A stretch of 64,000 nt of DNA from Synechococcus sp. CC9311 (lineage in GTDB: Bacteria; Cyanobacteriota; Cyanobacteriia; PCC-6307; Cyanobiaceae): the NCBI RefSeq assembly GCF_000014585.1, contig NC_008319.1:186001-250000 (forward strand). The letters run 5' to 3'. The notes below the pieces were generated by a model, which was not told the DNA's origin, made no database searches, and saw only the letters and a list, made by a program, of their open reading frames with translations. The stretch's first letter is position 1; each line of letters opens with the position of its first letter. Below are positions 46,430-55,054 of the stretch, in pieces. Made by a program: the position numbers and the translations under genes.

Positions 46430-46647
46430 ATCACTTGATGATTGTTGGCAGTTTTGGATGGCTTCGCCAAATCCATGGGGCTGTTTTTTGTCACCAACGC
46501 TTTATAATTTGAACAATAAAAGGAAGAAAAGCTGCTTAATTGCTTGCCATGGATGGGCGTAAAAGTCAGAAACCATTCTCTGTTTTTATATGAAGCCGCT
46601 CTGTCTTTTTGTTTTGGTTTATGGAAGTCCTTGCATGACCTAGATTG

Positions 46648-47517
46648 ATGGCTTTACCTCCTCTGTATTCCCAGATGCCAACAGTTGTGTATATAACAAG
46701 TAGAGGTCATAGTGGCTCAACCTTATTGTCGCTTTTGATTGGTGGAAATTCTAAAGTCGTAAGTGGGGGTGAGCTGAAAATGTTAATCAATTCAGATCCT
46801 AGGCGGAGGTTTTGTAGTTGCCATTCACTCAGTCCGGAGCAGTGTCCTTTTTGGAGTCAGGTGCAGGCTAAGGTTATAGATTTAGTGGGTGTATCTTTGT
46901 GTCAATTATCATTGATGGAGGGTGGTAGTGACGACATGTTTTCTAAGCACAATCAGGCATTGTTTGAGGCGATCGCATCTGTAAGTGGCTGCTCGATCAT
47001 TGTTGACTCCTCGAAGTCATTGCTGCGGCTTTCGCGCCTTCTTAAGGCAAAAGAGAAGGGTTGTGCGATTGAAGTGCAGCCTATTCATCTTCATCGTGGG
47101 CCGTTAGGTACTGTAAACAGTGCCCGCAAGAAGGGGCATCCGTTGTTGTCTGTTGCGCAAAATTACTCAACAGCATTCTTCAAGACTCGTGAATGTTTGA
47201 GCAAAACGCCCTCATTATTTATCAGTTATGAACAACTTGCGTGTCATCCTAGGCGCTGTCTTCAGCGTGTGATGCGTTGGATTCAATTGCCTCTTCAGGA
47301 ATCTCAACTTCAATGGCGGGAGGGGATTCGCCGTGATGTCGGTGGAAATCGCATGCGCATAGGAGAGTCAACGAAGATTTGTCTGGATCAGAGTTGGAAG
47401 CGTGATTTGAAGCCTGTAGAGGTTCTCAAGTTGACACTTTTAACTTTGCCAGTCCGTTTGCGTTGGCGATGGCTCTATCGCAAGTTCCATGGTCGCAAAA
47501 TTGGGTTTGGCTTGTAG
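46648..47517 (+). CDS. sulfotransferase family protein
   Basis: The 289-residue protein has the PAPS-binding loop ITSRGHSGSTLLSLLIGG at about residue 15 and the 3'-phosphate site IVDSSKSLLRLSRLL near 113. A Cys-rich segment, FCSCHSLSPEQCPFW, is shared with the next gene and may bind metal or form disulfides. Sulfotransferases of this class place sulfate on a sugar. AT-rich upstream. ATG at 46648 (a later ATG at 46675 is possible). Confidence 0.85.
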   Translation: MALPPLYSQMPTVVYITSRGHSGSTLLSLLIGGNSKVVSGGELKMLINSDPRRRFCSCHSLSPEQCPFWSQVQAKVIDLVGVSLCQLSLMEGGSDDMFSKHNQALFEAIASVSGCSIIVDSSKSLLRLSRLLKAKEKGCAIEVQPIHLHRGPLGTVNSARKKGHPLLSVAQNYSTAFFKTRECLSKTPSLFISYEQLACHPRRCLQRVMRWIQLPLQESQLQWREGIRRDVGGNRMRIGESTKICLDQSWKRDLKPVEVLKLTLLTLPVRLRWRWLYRKFHGRKIGFGL

Positions 47518-47714
47518 ATATTGGGATCATTTTTGTCAATCTGTATGCTTGATTGCCTATGCGTGGAGTGCTGTTTTTTTGGTTTGTGTATTGCCTTGTA
47601 ATTGGTAATCTCGATTTTGGAAAGCTTTTAGTGTTCCCTTTGGACTAGCGATGGGTTTCTGTATGAGCTTGATGCTAAAATGACTCAGTTAAAGTATATG
47701 GATCGAAAACATAC

Positions 47715-48530
47715 ATGTCGCGATGGAACTTGGTTTATATCACTAGCAATAGCCATAGCGGCTCTACGCTTTTAGATATGTTAATCGGCTCCCATTCCAG
47801 TTGCATCACTTTGGGTGAGATTCATAAGCTGACTCGTAAGTCGAAGGGTGTTTGCGCTTGCGGTGCTCCCAACTATCAGGAGTGTGCTTTTTGGCGTGAC
47901 GTAGATGCGCGGCTGCAGGCATGTGGAGGACCTAAGCTAGCTCAATTGCATTTGGATTCCACTCAAAAAGATGAGTTTCAGGAGATGAATTACTATTTAT
48001 TTCGTGTGCTTCAAGAAAAGACAAATGCTCAATGGTTTGTGGATTCTTCTAAGAAGTTATCGCGATTAAAGAGTCTCGTCTCTGATCCTTCGTTTAATGT
48101 TATTCCCATTCACATTATCCGCCGACCTGAGGGGGTTGTGTGTTCGAACCTTAGAAAGGGTAGGAGCTTTTATAGTGAGTTGCATTCTTATTATTATGAT
48201 CTTTGGAGCCGGTATAAATACTTGCATTGCCGTCGTCACGTTTTAATATCTTATGAAAGCCTTTGTTCTCAACCTGACCTTGTTTTAGGAAAGATTATGG
48301 GAAGGTTAGGGTTGTTTTTTGAATCCGCCCAGCTCCAGTGGTCTAAGCACGAGCATCACAATGTAAACGGCAACAAGAGGACGAGAACCAGTCGTCAATC
48401 ATCGATTTGTTTAGACGAACGTTGGCGGCGAGAGCTTAGCCTGTGGCAGCGCTTCGTTGTTAAGCTCGCTACGGTCAAATTTAGATTAAAATTGCTTTTA
48501 TTCTTAAGGATATGGCCCAAGCCCCTATGA
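47715..48530 (+). CDS. sulfotransferase family protein, paralogue of the preceding
   Basis: The 271-residue protein has YITSNSHSGSTLLDMLIGSH, the Cys-rich VCACGAPNYQECAFW and WFVDSSKKLSRLKSLV, following the same plan as the gene at 46648. The two share the end pattern NGNKR...ICLDERWRREL. They seem tandem duplicates that have diverged. Separated from the first by about 200 AT-rich bases, so it may have its own promoter. Role: sulfation of a sugar. Confidence 0.85.
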   Translation: MSRWNLVYITSNSHSGSTLLDMLIGSHSSCITLGEIHKLTRKSKGVCACGAPNYQECAFWRDVDARLQACGGPKLAQLHLDSTQKDEFQEMNYYLFRVLQEKTNAQWFVDSSKKLSRLKSLVSDPSFNVIPIHIIRRPEGVVCSNLRKGRSFYSELHSYYYDLWSRYKYLHCRRHVLISYESLCSQPDLVLGKIMGRLGLFFESAQLQWSKHEHHNVNGNKRTRTSRQSSICLDERWRRELSLWQRFVVKLATVKFRLKLLLFLRIWPKPL

Positions 48531-48592
48531 GTGACAAAGGGTGACATGCAATCTGCTTTTTGCGATAATTGGCATGTCTCTTGTTGAAAGAC

Positions 48593-49435
48593 ATGCGTGA
48601 AAATGGACCTCACTTCATCGTGATCGGTGCCCAGCGCTCTGGTACCACTTGGCTGCATCGTGTAATGACACAACATGATCAGCTTTGGTTGACCCCGGTA
48701 AAAGAACTGCATTATTTCGACAAGCAAGAACTACGGTTAGGCGTAATGAGTGCCTATGAGAGGAATAGGGCGCGTTTTTGGAGCCCACGTCGTTTAATGC
48801 TAGATCCACGATGGTATTGCCGATACTGGTTTCTTCCTCGTAGTGATGAATGGTATGGAAAATTATTTCGTCGTGCCCGTCAAAAAGGAAAAATAACAGG
48901 AGAAATTACTCCTGCCTATGCAGTCTTGCCAGAGAAAGAATGGGATCATTTGTACTCTCTTTTCCCTGATGTTCGTTTGGTTTTTATTATGCGTGATCCG
49001 ATCATACGAACTTGGTCTGCTTTGCGCAACAATATGAAAAAGGGTCGTTTGAATTCTGCTTCATCTGTGGATGAATTAGTTGCGCAGGCTTCAGGCTTCT
49101 CGATGGCATCTCGTTCTGACTATTTGCGGACGATTAAAACTGTGGAGTCTCGATTCGGTGCAGATCGAGTGCATTGTTGTTTCTTTGAGCAGCTTTTAAG
49201 CGATCCTACGGAATTGGCTGACTCCCTCTTTCAGTTCTTGGGAGCAAAGCCTATGGGAGAGGCTCTCAACATTCCCCCTGCTGTCAATAGTGCTGCTGGA
49301 GGCGATGCTCCACCATTTGCGCTTCAACAAGCTTTGGCAGAGCAATACTTGCCAATGGTCGATGAATTAGCTGAACGTTTTGGGGAGGTTCCCCTGAGTT
49401 GGGCCAATAGATACCGTAATTTGCTGGGAGTATAA
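48593..49435 (+). CDS. sulfotransferase (heparan-sulfate/NodH-like)
   Basis: The 280-residue protein belongs to a different sulfotransferase group: PHFIVIGAQRSGTTWLHRVM at the N-terminus is the 5'-PAPS site, KELHYFDK the substrate region, and VRLVFIMRDPIIRTWSALR the 3'-phosphate site. ATG at 48593 (MRENGPHF) is preferred over a TTG upstream at 48569. It probably sulfates the same glycan at a different position. Confidence 0.9.
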   Translation: MRENGPHFIVIGAQRSGTTWLHRVMTQHDQLWLTPVKELHYFDKQELRLGVMSAYERNRARFWSPRRLMLDPRWYCRYWFLPRSDEWYGKLFRRARQKGKITGEITPAYAVLPEKEWDHLYSLFPDVRLVFIMRDPIIRTWSALRNNMKKGRLNSASSVDELVAQASGFSMASRSDYLRTIKTVESRFGADRVHCCFFEQLLSDPTELADSLFQFLGAKPMGEALNIPPAVNSAAGGDAPPFALQQALAEQYLPMVDELAERFGEVPLSWANRYRNLLGV

Positions 49436-49535
49436 ATTTCTATCGCAAGTTCTGGCATCCTTGAGCAAATTCTTTTCAGGTGGACTGAAAGCTTTTTATT
49501 TCTGCGATGATCTTGAGAATTAATTGATACATCTC

Positions 49536-49919
49536 ATGAACGATTTGCTTCATTACGCTGGTCATGGCTCCGACCGCGTCTCAACCGATTGTGTCCACTA
49601 TCCGATTTCAACTGATTGCAAATGCAGGAATTCATATCCGCAAAATGCTTTCCTTCAGGTGATGACCGACAATGGGACGGTGATGTTCGACATGTTTGAG
49701 AAGGTGATTCAGCGACCTGTCTCTGGTGGGTTGAAAGGATCTAACTCTTTTATTTGTATGTCTGAATTGCCAGCTGTTCAGCTTTCAACATCTTTGCTGG
49801 AGTCCATGCTGCTTACAGCGTCATTGCAGCGGGTTGTAAGTGGTGATCTCTCGGCTATCTCGTCTTGGTTTCAGGCTCTTACAACTCCAGCAGTTCGAGC
49901 CGATACCATCACTCCATGA
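49536..49919 (+). CDS. small hypothetical protein coupled to pcrA
   Basis: The 127-residue product is unrecognised. It has a Cys/His-rich N-terminal third (HYAGHGSDR, DCVHY, DCKCRNSY) and a helical remainder with FDMFEKVIQRPVSGGLKG. Its stop overlaps the pcrA ATG (ATGA), the best evidence that it is a gene. No ribosome site is strong. Probably small soluble; function unknown. Confidence 0.6.
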   Translation: MNDLLHYAGHGSDRVSTDCVHYPISTDCKCRNSYPQNAFLQVMTDNGTVMFDMFEKVIQRPVSGGLKGSNSFICMSELPAVQLSTSLLESMLLTASLQRVVSGDLSAISSWFQALTTPAVRADTITP

Positions 49920-52327
49920 GCTTTCTTGCCGGTCTCAATGACGCCCAAAAGCGGGCGGTCGATCACCATGAAGGCCCTCTTCTGGTCGTTGCTGGAGCGG
50001 GGAGCGGTAAGACTCGGGCCCTAACCCATCGGATTGCCCACTTAATTGGTGAGCATGGAGCCGATCCGGCCCAGATCTTGGCGGTGACCTTTACCAACAA
50101 GGCCGCCCGTGAGATGAAAGAGCGGCTGGAACTGCTTCTGGCGCAACGCTTAGCCCAAAGTCAATTTGGTCAACCCTGGAGCACGCTCCCTCCGGTGGAG
50201 CAGCGTCAGTTACGCACGCGGATTTATCGCGAGATCACGAAAGAACTATGGATCGGCACATTTCATGCCTTGTTTGCACGGATGTTGCGCTTCGATATCG
50301 ATAAATTCAAGGATCCGGAAGGTCTCACTTGGACGAAGCAGTTCTCTATTTATGACGAGGCGGATGCTCAGAGTTTGGTAAAGGAGATTGTGACCCAAGA
50401 GTTGCAACTTGATCCAAAACGCTTTGAGCCCAAAAAAGTACGCTGGGCGATTAGCAACGCTAAAAACCAAGGTTGGTCTCCTGACGATTTGGAGGCCAAT
50501 GCCGAGGGGCAGCGGGGCAAGCTTAGTGCTGATGTATACAGGCGTTATCGCAAGGCATTGGCGGCTAACAATGCCCTGGACTTCGACGATCTACTGCTCC
50601 TACCTGTGCGGTTACTGCAGCAGAATGAACAAGTGCGTGGGTATTGGTTCCGACGGTTTAGGCACGTGCTTGTTGATGAATATCAAGACACCAATCGTAC
50701 CCAGTATGAGTTGATCAAACTGTTGGTAACGGATGGGAAAGAGCCGCAACAAGTGGACGATTGGTCAGGCCGATCGGTGTTTGTTGTGGGTGATGCTGAT
50801 CAAAGTATTTACAGCTTTCGTGCCGCAGATTTTACGATTTTGATGGGGTTTCAGGACGACTTTGGTGACAAGGCCCCTGATGATGTGACGCGCACAATGG
50901 TGAAATTGGAGGAAAATTATCGCTCTACCGCCACGATTTTAGAGGCTGCGAATGCCTTGATCTCCAACAACAGTGAGCGAATCGATAAGGTACTGCGCCC
51001 TACGCGTGGTGAAGGTGAGTTGATTTCACTTACACGCTGCGATGACGAAATCGCTGAAGCGGAAGCTGTGGTGCATCGGATGCGGATGATGGAAGCGGCA
51101 AATCCAGATCTCAGCTGGAAAGATATGGCCGTGCTGTATCGCACCAACGCCCAGTCTCGAGCGATCGAAGAATCCCTGGTGCGCTGGCGGATTCCCTACG
51201 TGGTGGTCGGGGGGTTGCGTTTCTACGACCGTCGTGAAATCAAAGACTTGTTGGGCTATCTGCGTCTTTTGATTAATCCAGCTGACACCGTCAGCTTGCT
51301 GCGAGTGATCAATGTGCCCAAACGTGGCATTGGTAAAACCACCATTCAGCGTCTAACCGATGCTGCTAATCAGCTAGGAATTCCGTTGTGGGATGTGGTG
51401 AGCGATCCCGAGGCAGTGCGTTCCTTGGGCGGCCGTTCCGCCAGGGGGCTGCTGCAGTTTTGTGAGTTGATCAACAGCATGAAGGAGCGCATTCATGCTG
51501 CAACCCCATCAGAACTCATACAAGAGGTGATGGAGAAGAGTGGCTATGTCAGCGAGTTGATTGCTGATGGTTCCGATGAGGCCGAAGAACGTCGCCGCAA
51601 CCTGCAGGAGCTGGTGAATGCGGGTCTCCAATACCAGGAGGAAAATGAAGAAGGTGATTTAGAGGGATTTCTAGCTTCTGCTGCGCTCGCGAGTGATGCG
51701 GATAGCAAGGACACGGCTGCAGACAGGGTCACCTTGATGACCTTGCACAGCAGTAAGGGACTTGAATTTCCAGTGGTGTGCCTGGTGGGATTGGAGCAGG
51801 GGTTGTTCCCCAGTTATCGCTCCCTGGATGACCCGGCCTCGCTGGAGGAGGAGCGCCGACTTTGCTATGTCGGCATCACCCGAGCTAAAGAACGTTTATT
51901 CATCTCCCATGCGAGTGAGCGGCGCTTGTGGGGCGGAATGCGTGAGCCAGCCATGCCCAGCGTGTTTCTTTCCGAATTGCCGGAAGGTCTTGTGCAGGGT
52001 GATGTCCCTCAAAGCGGAGGCGCAGCGCTGCGGCGTGAGCAGCGTCTGGAGCGACTCACCCGCGTAGACCGCGATGATTCCCGACGGGTGGCCTCCGGCG
52101 GAGCGTCCGGAGCGCCAGCCAATGCCGTCCGTCGCCGCCAGGCTGGACCGGCCCCTGGAAAAAGCTGGAGTGTGGGCGATCAGGTGGTCCATGCCAGTTT
52201 TGGTGTCGGGGAGATCACCCACACCTTTGGTAGCGGTGAAAAGGTGTCGATTGCCGTGAAGTTTGCGGGTATGGGGCCCAAAATTCTCGACCCGCGCTTG
52301 GCACCGATCGAGCCTGCTGGAGGCTGA
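49916..52327 (+). CDS. pcrA: ATP-dependent DNA helicase UvrD/PcrA
   Basis: The 803-residue superfamily 1 helicase has Walker A in AGAGSGKTRALTHR (about 26-39), motif Ia VTFTNKAAREM, the DEYQDTN box (about residue 258), GDADQSIYSFRAAD, LEENYRSTATILEAA, and the C-terminal VTLMTLHSSKGLEFPVV and YVGITRAKERLFIS. The basic Ala/Arg-rich tail after residue 700 and the SH3-like VGDQVVHASFGVGEI end are typical of PcrA. It unwinds DNA in repair and replication. ATG at 49916; an extended frame to 49865 has no support. Confidence 0.95.
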   Translation: MSFLAGLNDAQKRAVDHHEGPLLVVAGAGSGKTRALTHRIAHLIGEHGADPAQILAVTFTNKAAREMKERLELLLAQRLAQSQFGQPWSTLPPVEQRQLRTRIYREITKELWIGTFHALFARMLRFDIDKFKDPEGLTWTKQFSIYDEADAQSLVKEIVTQELQLDPKRFEPKKVRWAISNAKNQGWSPDDLEANAEGQRGKLSADVYRRYRKALAANNALDFDDLLLLPVRLLQQNEQVRGYWFRRFRHVLVDEYQDTNRTQYELIKLLVTDGKEPQQVDDWSGRSVFVVGDADQSIYSFRAADFTILMGFQDDFGDKAPDDVTRTMVKLEENYRSTATILEAANALISNNSERIDKVLRPTRGEGELISLTRCDDEIAEAEAVVHRMRMMEAANPDLSWKDMAVLYRTNAQSRAIEESLVRWRIPYVVVGGLRFYDRREIKDLLGYLRLLINPADTVSLLRVINVPKRGIGKTTIQRLTDAANQLGIPLWDVVSDPEAVRSLGGRSARGLLQFCELINSMKERIHAATPSELIQEVMEKSGYVSELIADGSDEAEERRRNLQELVNAGLQYQEENEEGDLEGFLASAALASDADSKDTAADRVTLMTLHSSKGLEFPVVCLVGLEQGLFPSYRSLDDPASLEEERRLCYVGITRAKERLFISHASERRLWGGMREPAMPSVFLSELPEGLVQGDVPQSGGAALRREQRLERLTRVDRDDSRRVASGGASGAPANAVRRRQAGPAPGKSWSVGDQVVHASFGVGEITHTFGSGEKVSIAVKFAGMGPKILDPRLAPIEPAGG

Positions 52328-52331
52328 GGGG

Positions 52332-53567
52332 GTGGAGCGTCCAGGTCTTCCACCTCAGCTTTTACCGGCACTTCAGGCCCTCGCGTCAGAAGTTGGAGTG
52401 TCCCGGTTGGCTCTCGTGGGCGGTGCTGTGCGAGATGCCTTGTTGCACGATGAGCACTGCGATCCATGGCGAGAATTGCCGGATCTGGATTTGGTGATGG
52501 AGGGGTCGGCCTCTGAGTTGGCGGCTGCTCTTCAGCGGCACTACGGAGATGAGCGGGTCCAGGAGGTGCGTGTTCATGGTGCCTATGGCACAGCTGAGCT
52601 GTCCTTCGATGGCGTGTTGCTCGATCTAGCGGGCGCGAGGCAAGACCACTACCCGGCACCGGGCGAAAACCCTGTGGTGGAGAGTGGCTCCTTGGAGCGC
52701 GATTTGGAGCGTCGGGATTTCACGGTGAATGCGATGGCCTTGGAGTTGTCGCTTTCTGGCGATCGTGAACCATTGCTTTTGGACCCGCACGGCGGTCAAG
52801 CCCATCTTGAGCGCCGTGAACTTGCCTTCTTGCATGCGTCCAGCGTTGCTGATGACCCCACGCGGGTTATTCGTGCTGCTCGCTATGGGGCTCGACTGGG
52901 GTTTGTGTTAACACCAAGCTCTCAGGACCAACTGCGCACAACCTTGAAACGTTGGCCTTGGTCTTGGCGGCATGGCCAATCAACCGAACATGTTCCCCCT
53001 GCATTAGGCACACGCTTGCGGATGGAATTGGAGTTGCTGTTTGAGAATGAACCGTGGCTAAAAGCTTTGGAGCTACTGCAGCAATGGGGAGCATTAGCCC
53101 TACTCGATCCGCTTCTGTCCTCGAACGCGACGCTCATCCGTCGCTTGCGTTGGGCGATGAGGTTGAAAGTGCCATTGATATTGGCTCTGGTGGCTGCTGC
53201 TACTGACCCTTGCTCGCTAGGACAGCGTCTGCAGCTTCCGCTTCGTCAGCAGCGCTTGTTGGAGGAATCGATGTCCTTGACAAACTGGTTGCACTCAGAA
53301 GTGTTGCCACAAGCATGGGTTGGCTGGAGCGCAGTTCAGTGGACGGAAGCTTTGGAGACTCGAGCTTGGTCACCTGAGTCAGTTGTCTTAACTGTGGCAA
53401 TGGGCGTGCCATGTTGGCGCCCGATGTTGCGTTGGTGGGGGCGCTGGCGAAAGATCCGATCGCCACTGAGTGCAAAAGATTTGATCGCAAGCGGCATACC
53501 CGCTGGACCAGGTCTTGGATTAGCCCTTCATCAGGCCAGAGTGAAGGCGCTTGACTCTATGAGATGA
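52332..53567 (+). CDS. CCA tRNA nucleotidyltransferase / poly(A) polymerase family
   Basis: The 411-residue protein has ALVGGAVRDALL, the DxD metal site in DLDLVMEG, RRDFTVNAMALEL and SVADDPTRVIRAARYGARLGF, the class II nucleotidyltransferase pattern. It adds or repairs the 3' CCA of tRNAs, which fits with the tRNA-Arg here that lacks an encoded CCA. The start is GTG at 52332 with GAGG close upstream, 4 nt after the pcrA stop; no metal-dependent HD domain is seen. Confidence 0.9.
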   Translation: MERPGLPPQLLPALQALASEVGVSRLALVGGAVRDALLHDEHCDPWRELPDLDLVMEGSASELAAALQRHYGDERVQEVRVHGAYGTAELSFDGVLLDLAGARQDHYPAPGENPVVESGSLERDLERRDFTVNAMALELSLSGDREPLLLDPHGGQAHLERRELAFLHASSVADDPTRVIRAARYGARLGFVLTPSSQDQLRTTLKRWPWSWRHGQSTEHVPPALGTRLRMELELLFENEPWLKALELLQQWGALALLDPLLSSNATLIRRLRWAMRLKVPLILALVAAATDPCSLGQRLQLPLRQQRLLEESMSLTNWLHSEVLPQAWVGWSAVQWTEALETRAWSPESVVLTVAMGVPCWRPMLRWWGRWRKIRSPLSAKDLIASGIPAGPGLGLALHQARVKALDSMR

Positions 53568-53622
53568 ATTTAGTGTTGAAATTTTTGAGAAATTATTGGT
53601 TGAACAACTCTGGGCGAATAAC

Positions 53623-54918
53623 TCATTGCGATTGATCTGGGCTTTGCCATGCGAGGGCAGAGCCGGCCCCTAAGCCTATTAAAACCTGATTGATTGGGCT
53701 AGATACATATATCGTTGTTGAGGCTGCAAATATTAATAAAGTGAGATTTAGTCCTAGGCTAATTTCTGCCCAGCTAGTTGAGTTAAATGGAGGCCAAGAA
53801 AATATTTTGGTTGAGACCCGTTGCTGACGCAATAGTCCATACGCAACTAGCATTGAAAAACTTATAAGTACAATTATTCCAAGTAGTCCATGGTGGCCTG
53901 CAATGTTGGCGAGTGTGTTGTGAGCGTGCCCAAAAGGACTTCCTGGGCGTATGTATTCACACGCTTCCCGTAGCTTGGCTGAGTCGAAGCCTGTTCCGAT
54001 CCAGAAGCGCTCTGTTGGTTTGAGCATTCCCTTGTCGATCCAGCAAGATGCCATGCGCAGCCGCATCACATCACTTGATGCAAACCCTTTTGCAATCACG
54101 AAATGCCAAGCCAAGCTCCCTGTTAATCCGAGGGTGGCAATGGATGTAATGATTAATTGTTTCGCTGATAGACGATTGTTAATCCGCATCCAAAGCCAAG
54201 GGATAGAGATTGCTATTGGTACGGCGATGATGGCCATGCGCGAACCGGTACCTAGAACGATTAAATATCCTGCGAATGCAATTATTAGACTTGCTGCTCT
54301 TGCAGGAATTTGGTGCATTTGAGTAGTGCTATACCATGCAGATAAGGTCAATAAGCCAGCAGTCGTTGCCAGTCTGTTGATGCTACCCATGCTCTGCTTG
54401 GTGTATTCGTAGTAAATACGATAAATAGATCTTATTGACCAGTCGTCGTTTAGGTGCATTCTCCAGGCGAACCATGTAGCAATTGGGATAATTGCGATGC
54501 CGAGCCAGCGAAGAAGACTTAGCCACTGTTTTTTGCTGAATTGACTGCTAATTAATAGGCCCGTGAGGATTAATAAAAATTGTACTGGTCCTCTGTAATC
54601 GTCGCGTTCGATCACATTTCGGGCATTTAAGAGAAGGAATCCAAGCAGGCCTCCCCAGGCTACTAGGGTTGCTTGAGTTGAGCTTTTAAGGATCAGTTTG
54701 CGGATGGCCGCTGACATTTGTAAAACTAACCATGCAAATAAGCTGATTAAGCCAAGCTCACGACTTTGTTTGGTTAGGTGGAGTGCCACGCTGAAGGGTA
54801 TCAGCGCATTAATTAGATCGTCGTTGCTTAGCAGGTTTCTTGATATGTCCTGAAAAATTCTTGTCAGCCTGACGAGTGGTTGTGAACTCAATTGCGGATG
54901 GCTCTTGGAGGACCCCAT
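53623..54918 (-). CDS. O-antigen ligase/polymerase-like membrane protein (Wzy_C family)
   Basis: The 431-residue protein has about 10 membrane helices with a large periplasmic loop (about residues 270-330) that ends in PFGHAHNTLANIAGHHGLLG, the His-containing signature of the O-antigen ligase family. It probably joins or polymerises lipid-linked glycans in the periplasm. It is convergent with the nucleotidyltransferase gene and its stop lies 55 nt away. Moderately AT-rich. Confidence 0.82.
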   Translation of the reverse strand: MGSSKSHPQLSSQPLVRLTRIFQDISRNLLSNDDLINALIPFSVALHLTKQSRELGLISLFAWLVLQMSAAIRKLILKSSTQATLVAWGGLLGFLLLNARNVIERDDYRGPVQFLLILTGLLISSQFSKKQWLSLLRWLGIAIIPIATWFAWRMHLNDDWSIRSIYRIYYEYTKQSMGSINRLATTAGLLTLSAWYSTTQMHQIPARAASLIIAFAGYLIVLGTGSRMAIIAVPIAISIPWLWMRINNRLSAKQLIITSIATLGLTGSLAWHFVIAKGFASSDVMRLRMASCWIDKGMLKPTERFWIGTGFDSAKLREACEYIRPGSPFGHAHNTLANIAGHHGLLGIIVLISFSMLVAYGLLRQQRVSTKIFSWPPFNSTSWAEISLGLNLTLLIFAASTTIYVSSPINQVLIGLGAGSALAWQSPDQSQ

Positions 54919-55054
54919 TGTCTCACTTTTTTGAAAATATTATTGCATACAAAATTTTACTTCGGTCTGCTGTAATAGGCGTTGTTGGTTTTGTCGACCT
55001 CAATACTGTTTCTGTCAATACTATGGTTGCTTCGCTTAACTTAAATGTTTCAAT

